A DNA stretch of 64,000 nucleotides from Gonatopus flavifemur (GCA_018340375.1 JAFFJZ010000014.1:7192001-7256000); one strand, 5' to 3'. Positions 1-12,253 are shown, counted from the stretch's first letter. Numbers and translations are program-made. Notes: generated from the sequence alone by a model not told the origin.

Positions 1-350
1 CGCACACGTCAACCGTTGCGATGGCTAAAATCAACGATCTGAAGTTTGAATTAATGCCGCACCCTCCCTACTCTCCAGACCTAGCCCCGAGTGACTATTA
101 TCTGTTTCCTAACCTCAAAGAATGGCTTGGCGGTAAGAGATTTGCGGACAATGAAGAAGTAATCGAAGCTGTAAATGGGTATTTTGAGGAGCTTGACGAA
201 TCAGTCTATAGAGATGGCATTACTAGACTAGAACACCGCTATGAGAAATGTATCAGGCTTGGAGGAGATTATGTTGAGAAATAAAAAAAAAAAAATTCTT
301 AAAAACGTTGTTTCTCTTGGTCAGGCCGGGAACTTATCAATCCACCCTCG
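1..350 (+). mobile_element. mariner element, 3' end only
   Basis: The right end of a mariner/Tc1-superfamily DNA transposon that runs in from the left edge of the window. It ends at 350 with the same terminal repeat (ending tccaccctcg) that closes the fuller copy at 15637-16930, followed by a TA at 351-352 that would be the target site. By eye it differs from that copy at about nine of 350 positions, so it is the same family but a separate insertion. It lies inside the reverse-strand gene at 353-2022. Confidence 0.93.
3..284 (+). pseudogene. mariner transposase, C-terminal fragment
   Basis: The C-terminal ~93 residues of a mariner transposase, the DD34D enzyme that cuts and pastes its own element at TA sites. 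The visible block YSPDLAPSDYYLF contains the third catalytic aspartate (the D of APSD), and the reading frame closes with the family-typical tail ending YVEK. Everything N-terminal lies outside the window, so it is unknown whether the whole copy is intact. This copy keeps the aspartate that is mutated to asparagine in the related copy at 15637-16930. Between the stop and the terminal repeat there is only an A-rich stretch of about 65 bp. Confidence 0.9.
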
Positions 351-352
351 TA

Positions 353-2022
353 TAGTCTCAAAAACCGGTTCGCTGTCGTCAACCACCGAGCATGAGATAT
401 TGGTCCCGGATCTCGATTCGCTAGGTCCGAGGAACAAGACCCAGCAGCAATGGAAACGGCAATGTCATGTAGGTATCTCTGGTCTTTACTCAGAATTTGT
501 GGGTCAATTTGTGGAATGACACATTCAATTTTATTAAATGCAACTACAGGCAAAGACTCGCAACCAACCAGCCGTTCGCCGAGAGGGCCACTCGAAGACT
601 TCGGTCCTGCGGTTGTACCATCAAATGTTTCTACAAGATGCTCAAAGGTAACTCATTGAAATGTAAAAGACAGATCACCCACTGTATTGGCCTCTTCAAA
701 CGCATTTCTGTATACTTAATCGCTCCCCGTTCCCAGCCAGTGTTTGTTGCTGTCCCATCAGTCCCAACTACTTCAATTTTAGAAGTATCTATTTCATTTC
801 CTTCGAAATAGTCTATGATGCAGAAAGCAGTGTCATTCCCACTTTTGGAAGTAGGTACTAGATGGCAAAGATACTTTGAACCCGGTTCCTCAATTACTGT
901 AATATGATCCTCTTTTTTTACAGATTGGTATCGTTTTACTCCTTTTTCAACCAACACTAAAGTGTTATCTGCCCTACCATCAAAGTATACACACATTGGG
1001 CCGTTCATTTGATGTTCCCGTCGCTCTAAATTAGTACGTTTTACTCTGCACTTTTCTTTTTCTCTTCTAATTTTGCTCCTATCAACGATCGTAGATGTAT
1101 CACTATCAGTAATGAGACCTAGGTCTTTCAGCACGCTAGATGTGATAGCAGCTGTTGCTCTGTCAGACAGGCCAAAACGAGTACTTGTCAAAGCAGTTGT
1201 TGGAAGCGACAGGCGCATCTGTGAGGACTTTGAGCTTCTTGACAGGGCAGACGAAAAACGTGTGGGCTGAAAGTCCGAATCATCATCGACATCAAAATTT
1301 GTCTCTTCTGTTTCCGGATCGGTACTGCCAACGGAGGGACCAGGCAAGTCTTGTATTTGCACGCTAAGCAGATTAAGCTGACGAGCTTTTCTTTGTAACT
1401 CTGATGTAAGTTTCTGTGTTCCCTTCTTATCTACCGTCAATCCAATTTTACCTATTCTGAGGTGTCTTTGTGCGTAGAGAAACTTCAGTTCCAATGCAGG
1501 TATTCTCCTATCCTCACGGCAATTGCAGCTGACAACTACAGGATTTGGACATATACATTTCTCAAAGGTTTTTCTGCAATTGCATTGTAGTGTCATCTTG
1601 CACTTGCAAGATGATATGTCAAATAATGTGTTATAAGATTTATGAATGAAGTCATTGTACTTATTCTTTTTTCCAGCCCTGGTTTTGTCCCTTTGATATG
1701 ATTTACGAAGTGCATAATAGCAATCATGCAGTTGCTTGATCTTTTGAACGACTCTTGTGTGACACACGACAGGAATCGAAGCTTTGGAGTATATTGACTC
1801 AATCTGTTGAGCTACAATGTTTGCCACGTCTGAGAAGCTCAAGTTCCTTCCAGGTTTACAGTCACAAGACTTTACTGCCATGTCATACTTGACTTCATTC
1901 CAACATTTTACGATATCGGCATTGGTGGGGAGAACCGCCGGTGGTAGTGGTTTTGGTGCACCAAAAAATGGGCAGGGTGCATGAGCGTGAGCATTACGAG
2001 TGAGTGCCATAATCAAGATCAA
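353..2022 (-). pseudogene. repeat-associated transposase-like protein (C-x2-H family), broken
   Basis: A long reverse-strand reading frame of 463 codons (2022 to 631), continuing in another frame from about 640 down to 353. The N-terminal half has a run of CxC/CxCxC groups (SSCKCKMTLQCNC, VSCNCRED) that could bind metal. The C-terminal half has a strongly patterned block: VVGTDGTATNTGWERGA, then CLLHFNELPL (a C-x2-H arrangement), then, after the frameshift, SGPLGERL and SHARWLTTANRFLRLY. From memory this pattern belongs to a many-copy family of uncharacterised proteins in arthropod and cnidarian genomes that I take to be transposase-derived; the family name is unknown to me. The frame is cut at RLY by the mariner ending at 350, whose TA target falls within that tyrosine codon region. 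Upstream of 2022 I see no promoter or exon I can support. Confidence 0.6.
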
Positions 2023-3780
2023 GAGAGGGGATTGGTCACACCTGATATTGTAAGATTCGTATTATTGTTTAAAAATTCTTGAAATTTCAATAAATTCTCG
2101 AAATTATATTCGTCACTCAAAGACAATCCAATATTGTTAGATTGGTTCGTTCTAATATGAATATTTCCACCCCAACCTGATGCACTGAACATCCTAGATA
2201 TAATTAGATTTAATTAACATTAGCGAAGAATGTTCTGCGACAAGCCAATGAATTATATGATCATACGATTCAATAACATACATGAAATGAAATTGGTGAT
2301 CGATGTGATCGTGATCTAATGCAGGCTATGAAATTTTGAACAACGCTGATAAAAAAAGTTTTCAGTCCGAGAAGCGCTCCTTTGCTATGCAACAAGCCAG
2401 ATAATCATATACTTCCAGTGACCAGTAGAGTGCTTCCTCGCTTATACGCTCCGTTTCTTGGAATCCCAGAGTCGAGGAGAAGGGAGTGGGGAACGAAGCC
2501 GAGACGCCGACCGAACGGATGGCAATCAAAACAAAACGTAACGCGTTCTACAAGGAAATTTTGCCAAATATCTGCAATTCCTATTTTAGCTCGTGTAGTC
2601 GGGACAGAGCCCCCCTCCCCCTTGGGGGGAACATGCAGAGAGGAGGTAGAGAATAATTTCTTCCACTTCACGCCTCAAAACATCTAATGTACGAAAAATC
2701 AGGTCGATGGGTTACCATTTGCACCTCCTGTAATACAAGCTATTTTTAACGGAAATTGTCCATTATCATCCCTTCGAAGGGGTTGGAAAGAGGTAGAGGA
2801 GGGTTGTGTGGCATTTTTCCCTCATTCTATGCCTCGAAGCCATGTTAAATACAAAAAAAATGGGCTCAATTGGACAGCATATACCCCTTCTGCAATTTTG
2901 TGCATATTTGTTAAATATTTGTTCGAATTCGAAAATTTTGAACGCGATGCGCGAACGGAAGATATTGTCCGATTTCAAGAATTTTTTTTCCCTGTGTTTG
3001 TGTTAACGAGTGGCAACTTTTCCGCACTATTACGATTCCATTTGAAAACTTTTTTGTTTTTCGCTCCGGTCCAATGTATACATATGTGTATATATATTAT
3101 TGATGTATTTAATTTCATGATTATGTATATCACTCACAATATGCATTATAACATAATACATATTGTAAATTATATACATGATCATGAAATTAGATACATC
3201 GATAAATAAATAAAAACATATATCTACATATATATGTATATATATATATAGTCTTCGTAATTCCACAAATTTTTGTACGATTATTTTTATTTAGCATATT
3301 TCGCTCAGTATTTTGTATGTACATCACTATGGAAATTCACAAACGCATTCGGAAATCAACCAAATGTACTGAATCCTACCGGTTATAGGGAGTTCTATGT
3401 TACCATTGATCATATTACAAATAACCTCAAAAATCACTGACACCTGTATTTTTTCGATATCGAACAACAATTTCCCATAGTTTCTATGTGAATCACTGCT
3501 TCATTTGTAGAATTACTATCGATTGTAAAAGCCCTACATTCACAGTGGGTAATTTGCGTACCAACATTGACAGTGGTAAAAATACAGGAAATATTTTTTA
3601 CAGTGTAGGTTATTACAATATTAGGGGAATAATTGAAAAATGGATGAATTGTGAATTGCAGGTTATACTACATTACAGGTGATACAGGTCATTATAACAA
3701 CAATCGAATGCACACAAATAAACTGGAATTATATGTACTTTTATATATGACTTGGAAAAATTCATGAATGGATTAGTGAA
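2023..3780. other. intergenic, unrecognised, with AT-rich microsatellite-like hairpin
   Basis: No gene is supported here. Positions 2380-2690 are less AT-rich than the surroundings and stay open in one frame on each strand (about 90-100 codons), but neither frame has a recognisable motif, so I leave it as a possible fragment of a repeat. Around 3070-3260 there is a TA/ATATAC-rich tract with weak self-complementarity, the kind of sequence that mutates quickly. The remaining sequence to 3780 shows nothing I can name. Confidence 0.5.
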
Positions 3781-4229
3781 TAAATGATGAAGAGGTTATT
3801 TGTAAAAAAAACACAAAAAGTTTGAGAAAGGTATAAATAAATCTATTTGCTACATTCAGGAAATTGCTATATACACAGGTAAGCTCTGTATGATGTATTA
3901 TTCATAAAATAAAATATTCCTTCACAGACAACAGCTCAGCAGACATACCGTAATGAACAGTCTGCTACTGTTGGTTCTTACCACCAGAACCACAGGCTGA
4001 TGATCAAATAAATCATACAAGGTCTAGTCGAGAATAATGATTCAAATTTATTCATTACTTTTTAGGTGAAATCTTATCGGATATACCATAACCCCCTTAC
4101 AAACAATCTACTATCAGGTTCTCCTGCTAGAGTCGTTGGAAAATGATCAAATGGATCATATCGAGCATGCTCAAGGGAAAAGATTCGAGTTTATTTGCAT
4201 TTCCTCCACATACCAGAAAGTCAGAGATA

Positions 4230-4882
4230 CAGTCCGCTCTCTCAACAGTGCCACTCTGAATAGTGCCGATTCTCCTCATTCGTGCTCGAACACTACCCCC
4301 ACCATCCATCACCCTATCGTGTGGCATCACATTTGAAACCGTTTCTCGCAATAGTGCCACACGCAAATATGATCAAGAACTCTTCATAACTGATGTTCAA
4401 TCACTCTGATCCATGTTCCATCATGGCAAATGTGTCGAGACGGAGAATAGGAAATTGGTGTGATTACTTTGAAATTAATCAAGAAGGAATAACCGAAAAA
4501 TGATACAGATAAATTCAAACATCAAGTATGTATACAGGAATGTGAACTCATGAATACGATTCCATGAACTTTCATCATCTCTTTGGATACAAAAATATCC
4601 AATATCAAATGAAAAAGGGAAGAAAAACATTATACTTAATATCACCTGTGACATTGGAATCGCTACTTGAGTAATGATAATCAGTAATGCTGAATATAAC
4701 TCTATATCCCACTTCAGAAAGACAGAAGAGAGTAATTTTGCATACACTAGCGTGTTGCACTATTGCGAGAGTGGCTTACGAATGTTGAGAACATACGCGT
4801 ACGCCATTGATGGGGGTACATGAGTTCTGAGAAGAATACTCCCCTACTCTCCCATCACCGGCACTGTTGAGAGAGCGGACTG
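4230..4882. mobile_element. non-autonomous Tc1/mariner-type TIR element, 653 bp
   Basis: Ends in the 23-bp inverted repeat CAGTCCGCTCTCTCAACAGT-GCC and its complement, beginning with the CAGT typical of Tc1-like elements and flanked on both sides by TA (4228-4229 and 4883-4884). A second inner inverted block (around 4346-4366 and 4750-4770) shows that the terminal repeats extend well over 100 bp. No transposase frame is present. The matching place in the opposite arm of the big palindrome (about 20380-20400, reverse strand) lacks it, which gives an empty site and shows that it inserted after the arms had formed. Confidence 0.85.
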
Positions 4883-4914
4883 TATATCATAAGTTCTGAC
4901 GGACAGTCAACTAC

Positions 4915-4972
4915 TGGAGCCTTCCGAAGTAGCTGATCAAAACCAGATGACCAGCTACTTCGGAAGGCTCCA
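4915..4972. repeat. 21-bp perfect-arm hairpin in left arm
   Basis: Two perfect 21-bp arms (cttccgaagtagctg core) face each other across 16 bp. The same hairpin, slightly diverged, is at 19851-19906 at the equivalent depth of the right arm. It is a part of the satellite-like arm rather than a terminator. Confidence 0.9.
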
Positions 4973-5177
4973 CTGTCGATTTCTCTAATTAGGATCATAG
5001 GCAATCGATGAAAAAGATCATACCGAGCCTGCTCAAGGGTGATTATTCAAGTTTATTTGCTATTTTCTTACAGGCAAAAGTATAATGGATATACCATAAT
5101 CTCTAATGTGATCCACTATCAGAATCGTGAACGAATAATGGAACAGAATAGTGAATAGATAATGAATGTGAATTCAA

Positions 5178-7054
5178 TTATAGCAAGTTTGAAAAACATT
5201 CGAAAATAAGGTTAGTCACCGAGCACTTCAGGTATACTAAAATATGACATCCTGAATCAAAATTATGAACTATGTACAAAATGGTTTCCCTATATTCAAT
5301 GAGTGAAATTACAGGTGGATCAAGAAAAAGTAGAGAGGATGCAGGTATACTATACATCTGTATGTTACTTAGCACCACGATCAATATCATCAGGTAGCAT
5401 AAAAGGAAAATGAAGGAAAGGCAGAAGTGCAGTGGATATACAAGTCCTTGCGTTGAATAATACCACTATCGGATTCTTCCAACAGAATCATAGGTGGATG
5501 GAGAAAAAGCAAGAAGGATGTAAATGTATCATTCATCTTCATGTTGAGTACCACAACAATCAATGTCATCGGATAGCGTCATAGGGAAATGGAGAAAAGG
5601 CAGAAGTGCAGTGGATATACAAGTCCTTGCATTGAATAATACCACTATCAGATTCTTCCAACAGAATCATAGGTGGATGAAGGAAAAGCAAAAAGGATGT
5701 AGATGTACCATACATCTGTACGTTAAATCCTACCATGATCATTAGGTAGCGTTGAAGGGAAATGCAGAAGAGATAGGAGCGTAGTGGATATACCACAAAT
5801 CTTTGCATCGGGTGCATTCCACTGACCAATTGACGAATGATTAGAGAGACTGCTTAGGATCAACTGAACGGGAATTGAGCAGATACAATATTCTGATTAT
5901 AGAAATTGTTGCAGAACAACTACAGGTCAACTTGACTGATGTGACTGGATGTGACAATTCATTCTGAATGTTTTCTTCCAAAGTTCCATCTTTTCAGTTG
6001 TTCCATTCAAGCTGGATTATATTTGTGTTCTTACAAACCATCATTTTCATCTTTACTTATCTTGGTTTTGGAATGATTCAATTCTCAAATATCATGAATA
6101 TTAAATGGTTTGGATATTTGATACAATATTGCTCTTTGATGATCCTGAATCACTTTGAATACATTTTGAACATTTCATGGATCCTAGAGTTACTAAATCT
6201 CTCAACCCAAAATACTCTATGACGATTTAATAAAATTCATGATATCTGAGAATTGAATCATTCCAAAACCAAGATAAGTAAAGATAAAAATGATGGTTTG
6301 TGAGAACACAAATATAATCCAGCTTGAATGGAACAACTGAAAAGATGGAACTTCGGAAGAAAACATTCAAAATGAATTGTCACATCCAGTCACATCAGTC
6401 AAGTTGACCTGTAGTTGTTCTGCAACAATTTCTATAATCAGAATATTGTATCTGCTCGATTTTCGTTCAGTTGATCCTAAACAGTCTCTCTAATCATTCG
6501 TCAATTGGTCAGTGGAATGCACCCGATGCAAAGATTTGTGGTATATCCACTGCGCGCTCATCTCTTCTGCATTTCCCTTCAACGCTACCTAATGATTATG
6601 GTAGGATTTAACGTACAGATGTATGGTACATCTACATCCTTTTTGCTTTTCCTTCATCCACCTATGATTCTGTTGGAAGAATCTGATAGTGGTATTATTC
6701 AATGCAAGGACTTGTATATCCACTGCACTTCTGCCTTTTCTTCATTTTCTTATGACGCTGCCTAATGACATTGATCATTGTGGTACGTAACATGAAGATG
6801 TATGGTGACATGTATCCTTCTTGCTTTTTCTCCATCTACCTGTGATTCTATTGGAAGAATCTGATAATAATGTACCTAACGCAAGGACCTGTGGTATATC
6901 CACTGCACTCTTACCTTTTCTTCATTTTCCTTCTACGCTACCTGATGATATTGATCGTGGTGCTAAGTAACATACAGATGTATAGTATACCTGCATCCTT
7001 TCTACTTTTTCTTGATCCACCTGTAATTTTACTCAAAGAATTTACTCACTGAAA
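5178..7054. repeat. left-arm satellite units folded as an inner palindrome
   Basis: Diverged tandem units of about 175 bp: the landmark gcagtggatatacaagtcc recurs near 5433 and 5608 and, as a variant, at 5782. From about 6237 the same units run in the opposite orientation, so 5178-6105 and 6237-7054 form an inner palindrome centred near 6170. The hydrophobic reading frames in both halves are the same repeat read on opposite strands and are not proteins. The same arrangement recurs in the right arm (18111-19640). Confidence 0.85.
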
Positions 7055-7104
7055 AAACTTTTTCACCTGGGTACTCAGGAATAAGGATATTGGATAATAT
7101 ATAA

Positions 7105-7956
7105 TCCAGGGGCCAAAATATTGATGAAAAATCAACAGAAATTCACGCGTTAAAGGTAATGGGTCTTCCTATTGTTGACGGTGTTTCTTCTTATTTGAAT
7201 GCAGTAATGCAGTGTATATTGTACTGTGCTTCTAAGACAAAACAATTACTTTTGTCTGACCCCAATTACATCATAAATATTCCAATTCAGGACTACAATT
7301 CACAAAAAAAACCTTGATATCATAGCTTCAAAACAGCTTACAGGTCCACAATACTTGCATAATCACTCACAAGATGCAGGAGAATTCATCGCTTCTATTG
7401 GCGAGAATTCAATGGGTATTAAAAATTCAGTGAAGCATCAAATAACTACCTCAACGGAATGTACGAAATGTGAATATACCGGAAATATATTGTTGGTACA
7501 AATTGTGTTACACGTCTTGGGCTACCTTCAATTTCACAAAAATCATTTGAGGTCCAAGAAATATTCAAGTTCAATTTTTCACCTTCAAAAATTTTCGAAG
7601 ATTCTTGTGACAATTGTGATAACTTGCATAAAACTGAAAAATTATTTATAACAGCGTCAGAACAATATGTAATTGTGCAATTGATGATGTTCAATCACAA
7701 TAATGTTGAAGCAACAAAGGTAGAAAATCTAAACATTGAAGCAGTACCAACTTCAAACATTATGATTTCACAACACTTTCATGAAGTTATAGCTGTTGTT
7801 TTTCATCAGGATAAAAATATTTCTCGAGATAATTTCACATGCATGTTACGAAGTAAAGGTACAAAGTGGATATTTATCCATGATCTGCAAGTTGCAGAGC
7901 GACATTGGCCACGCAATGCTAAAGACTCGTATATATATTTCTTTGAAAAGCAATAA
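7105..7956 (+). pseudogene. ubiquitin-specific-protease-like gene, left copy
   Basis: A broken reading frame related to the peptidase C19 (USP/UCH) family, which removes ubiquitin from proteins. Visible family landmarks in order are the Cys-box VMGLP-xVDGVSSYLNAVMQ, the QDA-box HSQDAGEFIASIG, two zinc-type CxxC pairs (TECTKC, then DSCDNC about 60 codons later), SEQYVIVQLMMF, and the C-terminal HEVIAVVFHQ, KWIFIHDLQV and SYIYFFEKQ. The catalytic cysteine is serine here (GVSSY, not GVSCY), and the position of the catalytic histidine in the usual GHY is asparagine (RDNF). A frameshift occurs near 7305 and another near 7500. The mirror copy is at 12342-13208, so the gene is part of the palindrome's arm. 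It is an unlikely active enzyme; whether the family ever was active is unknown. Confidence 0.75.
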
Positions 7957-8056
7957 TTTCGCTTCATCATAAAATTAGAATTCAATTACTGTGATAATGT
8001 ACAGTTTTGAAGAATATAGAATACCCCCATAATACCATAACGAACCAAATATTCTT

Positions 8057-9040
8057 GAAAAATTTGTTCGAATGATTTCGATGGATATTTCACAAAATTC
8101 CGAAAAATGTCTGGTACAGTACTAGGAAGTGTCTTCAATCTGATATCTCGAAGGTATATCTCTTTGTTGCATGATAAATATTCGACATCTCTTTACCCAG
8201 ATAGCAAAAGTTCCAAAAACTAGATCCCATTGAATCCTTCTGGAACCACAAAATGAATCACTGAAATGTCAGTAGGATGGAGTTCTTGGAGAATTCAAAT
8301 CGCCTTTTGCCATACTGTATATTGGACTGTATATAGTAAGACGAAAGGCGATTTGAATTCTCCAAGGACTGTATTCTGCTGACATTTCAGTAGTTCGTTT
8401 TGTGGTCACGAAAGAATTCAATGAGATCTAATTTTTGGAACTTTTGCTATCTGCTACTTTTCACAATGATTCACAAGAGTGACCGAAAAATGTTTGCTGG
8501 AAAGCTATTTTCAGCTTCATGCTGAACAGTACAAATTCTATTTCGCAAAAAAAATTTCTGTTGGATACCTTGAATATATTGTACGCAAGTTTCTTCTGTC
8601 TGTAAGATCTATGTTGTTTCGATTTTCTTACAATGATTTCTTGAAAACACTGGAAATTGCCGCACAAGACATGTTCAGCACAATATCGTGGGCTGTTTTG
8701 AGCGGCGTGAGCTACTTTGAGCGCTGTGAGTTGCTCTGAGCGCTTTGAGCTGCTTTGAGCGCCAACTTATCAGTCAAGGAAAATTTATTCTTCGGAATTC
8801 TTCATACGTATATTTGTTCATGGGAATTCGCTTTCCTTCCCTTCTTTTCTTCATCCTTTATTTCGATAATCTATTGCCGTCCAATGATGAGATGACTGAT
8901 GGAAATCCAAGTGGATTTTTATATCACATAAGTTATCTAAGGACATTTCCTTCATTCCTACGATTGCCATAAACTCGACAGTGGTATTTCATTTTTATTT
9001 GGGTTCAGTTGGAAGCATATTCAGAAAAAGAAGTGAAATC
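8057..9040. other. loop of the large palindrome, no gene apart from one MITE
   Basis: From 8057 the two arms stop matching. Apart from the MITE at 8198-8453 there is no supported coding sequence. Around 8690-8765 the phrase gagc(g/t)gctttgagctgc recurs several times in a row, a small tandem repeat. Confidence 0.5.
8198..8453. mobile_element. hairpin MITE, 256 bp
   Basis: The two halves are complementary over nearly their whole length, starting cagatagcaaaagttcc and ending with its complement, and meeting near 8322 around atactgtatattgg. There is no coding capacity. Target duplication is not clear. It lies in the loop of the 17-kb palindrome. Confidence 0.85.
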
Positions 9041-10351
9041 CCCAAAAAAACTCTGAAGAAGTAAAAAAATAACGCCAAGTACATGAAAATCCCAAAAACA
9101 AAGAATAAAAAAATCTAAAAACACATTCCAAAGGAAAATTTCACTGCATTCAGAATTTCGAGGGGATATAAAAGGATATGCTCCATTTGAAAAACAAAGA
9201 TATGAAATCAATATGAGCGACCAAGTACATTGGTTATCCAAAGGATATGTGAGAGATTTTCGTTATATTGTAACTTCAGTTTGTTTAAATTGTACTGAAG
9301 GTAATTTATGATGTTCAAAAAAGCATTATTGTATTGAAAAAATAAATAGAACAAGCGTATCGTTCTGCTCGTATATATAGATACCAAAAAGTGAAAAAAA
9401 GTAGAATTCCACAAAACATACAAATGTCTCACAAAAACCCCTACAAACTCCAACACAGTAAAAAATAACGTCAAATCCCAAAAACCATACAAACGTTTTA
9501 CAATAACGCTTGAAAAAAAATCCTTGAAAAAAATACTTCACTCTTTCCGGAAGATCACTTGATACAACAAATATACCATTGAAAAAAAAGATGTGAAAGG
9601 CAACCCTGTTTCGGAATTCGCATCAACCAGTAACACTTGGCGTGGCCGAAGAAGATTTTATGAAATTACATCATTTAAATTTCTTATTTAATGTTCTACA
9701 GTAATTCATTTGTATATAATGAAGGCTAAAAACTTCTACCATCGGCCACGCCAAGTGCTGCTGGTTGATGCGAATTCCGAAACAGGGTTGCCTTTCACAT
9801 CTTTTTTTTTAATGGTATATTTGTTATATCAAGTAATCTTCCGGAAAGAGTGAAGTATTTCTTTCAAGGATTTTTTTTCAAGCGTTATTGTAAAACGTTT
9901 GTGTGGTTTTTGGGATTTGACGTTATTTTTTACTGTGTTGGAGTTTTTAGGGGTTTTTGTGAGACATTTGTATGTTTTGTGGAATTCTACTTTTTTTCAC
10001 TTTTTGGTATTTATATATACGAGTTGAACGATACGCTTGTTCTATTTATTCTTTTAATACAATAATGCTTTTTTGAAAATCATAAATTACCTTCAATACA
10101 GTTTAAAGAAACTGAAGTTACAATATAACAAAAATCTTTCACATATCCTTTGGATAACCAATGTACTTGGTCGCTCATATTGATTTCATATCTTTTTTTT
10201 CTCAAATGGAGCATATCCTTTTATATCCCCTCGAAATTCTGAATGCAGTGAAATTGTCCTTTGGAATGTTTTTTAGATTTCTTTATTCTTTGTTTTTGGG
10301 ATTTTCATGTACTTGGCGTTATTTTTTTACTTTTTTAGAGTTTTTTTTGGG
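9041..10351. mobile_element. 1.3-kb foldback element
   Basis: An almost complete inverted repeat: the left arm begins cccaaaaaaactctgaagaa and the right arm ends with its approximate complement at 10351. The centre lies near 9690 in a short AT-rich spacer flanked by cacttggcgtggccg and its complement. Open frames at 9326-9541 (reverse) and 9850-10065 (forward) are the same arm read twice and are not a gene. The arms are very similar by eye, so either the element is young or the arms have been corrected against each other. Confidence 0.85.
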
Positions 10352-10361
10352 TCCAGACAAC

Positions 10362-10700
10362 ATTCAATTACTGTCTCTGCTGAGTAATGACCTTCCCTGG
10401 TTGAAGTCGCATAGCAGGTCATAAAAAAATGTTCTCACTATGAGGCATTATGGATTTTGGAACAGGACATTCATAAGTAAACCTTGAAGCCCTATGAATC
10501 TGTGCTGATGATGCATCGTAAATACGAATGAATGTATATTCATGAGCTCATCGAGAACATTTTCTCATGAATTGCTAAGAGACTTTAACTAGGGTACTCT
10601 GTTACATTCATCGAGTGTTGTATTTTGAAATACTTCGCCAACGAATACTTGATCAGTGTCGATAGATTAGGTAACCACTCAGCAGAGACAGTAATTGAAT
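10362..10700. mobile_element. TIR element, 339 bp, non-coding
   Basis: Bounded by 24-bp inverted repeats, attcaattactgtctctgct at 10362 and the complement ending at 10700. The interior is not palindromic and has no gene. It directly abuts the foldback ending at 10351. Confidence 0.75.
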
Positions 10701-11756
10701 TTTTTCTGTAAAAGTATTGAGAATATCAGTATATCAAGAAAACAATGTTCCACAACTTTATTCTTCTTTCATAGAGTGACGAAGATACAAAGTTGCATGT
10801 TATCAAAGAATGTACAATCATCATAACTTTTGTACGCTTGCAATGATTTTTCAAGTGGTTAGCAAGTGGAATAGAGAGATGTTATTTTTGAAATAACTAG
10901 GCACTTTGTGAAATAAATTTCCTGCGAATAAGTAGTAGACATCCACAAAACTTTATTCGATAGAGAAATTGACTGATATATTGGGAGCGCAGTGAGTTTT
11001 TTCTACTCTGATTATCGTGAACTATTGGTACGATAGATACTTCACAAAGATTTGTTGTCAAGAATCACTTCAAAAATTTGTCATAATAGGCCATTCGATT
11101 CGAAATCACATCAAATAAGGAATGAACTGTATTCTAGAAGTACTTTGTTCCAAATTTCACTTTTCATGTATATCGATAAAGTGTAAATCGTTCATTGGAA
11201 CGAATTTTCAATCGGACATGGGAAAATCTCATGCACTCTATCGAATTGAATATACCTATCAAGTATCCTCTTGAAAAATATGAAAATACATGTTTCAGTT
11301 TTTTCTTATGAAAAAAATGATTCAAACTTCATGAATATTTTCATAAATGCTCAGTTCGCATTCGGATACGCGATATGTAAATCATATTTCACTTTGTTCT
11401 TGGGGATAATTTGATTCTGAGAAGAACAATTCATCATTTGAATCAATTAATGATTTTTTCAATATGAATGAAAATTACATTTTTCATTCATACTTATCCT
11501 CATGATACGAATACGTATCGGAATGTATCAAATCATTTCTGCAAATTTTCAAATATCTAATATGGTCACGTGGTATACAGGAAATATGGTCACGTGATAT
11601 ACTTTATATGTATATGTATAAACATACATACATATATATGTTACTCATAGTTCCGAGACAACTCCCTGGCAGCGCTGAAACTCGTGTTTTGTCTTCACCA
11701 TTATACCTTGGGTACCCTGAGTAGAATATCATTGATGACTCTTTCAATTCAAATAC
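10701..11756. other. AT-rich sequence without recognisable features
   Basis: No coding region or structured repeat is supported here. Near 11564-11600 the phrase atatggtcacgtg occurs twice, followed by a TATATGTATA-rich tract to about 11645. Confidence 0.4.
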
Positions 11757-11995
11757 CCAGCTAACATTCAGATATTTTCAAAATGTCTTGCCAAGAAATC
11801 TTAAAAATATCTTATAGAATTCTAAAAGATGTCTTATGAGACAAGATGAAAACAATTTAAGAACAATTTGTCCTTGAAAAATGATTTGTTCTTAAATTGT
11901 TCCTATCGTGTTTATAAGACATCTTTTACCATTCTATAAAACATCTTTGAGTTTTCTTGACAAGACATTTTGAAAATTTCTGAATGTGAGTAAGT
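11757..11995. mobile_element. hairpin MITE of the AAGATGTCTT-rich group
   Basis: Long imperfect palindrome with outer arms cattcagatattttcaaaat / attttgaaaatttctgaatg and inner arms around ttaagaacaattt / aaattgttctta. It contains aaaagatgtcttatgagaca, a motif shared with the elements at 43367-43562 and 52840-53982. Confidence 0.7.
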
Positions 11996-12253
11996 TATGT
12001 GTATAAACGACCAAGATTGCTTGAATTATACTCATGATTTGATTGATGAAAACCTTGAAAATGATCCATTGAAAGAATATTTTGGAATGTGGAGGAAATT
12101 ATGAGTGATTGAAGGAGATGATTCAAGGAGTCCAAGTGAACCCATCGTTGAAAAAGGAGGTTTTCTGTGTTACATATATTTTTTGAAATTTGCCGCCCTC
12201 ACACACTTGCCGCCCCGGGAAAATCCCCTTTATCCCGCCTGGCCACCACGCCA

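Noticed and set aside
2382..2690. Possible small gene, open on both strands
   Set aside because: No motif, no splice or promoter support; kept only as an unrecognised segment.
4915..4972. Hairpin resembling a bacterial terminator
   Set aside because: Duplicated at the mirrored position in the palindrome; the window is eukaryotic and no transcript end is indicated.
5566..6765. Hydrophobic frame present twice, resembling a membrane protein
   Set aside because: It is a satellite unit read on opposite strands; the same words recur in diverged, broken form in the right arm.
9326..10065. Phe-rich 71-codon frame in two copies
   Set aside because: Arms of the 9041-10351 foldback; no family motif and very low complexity.
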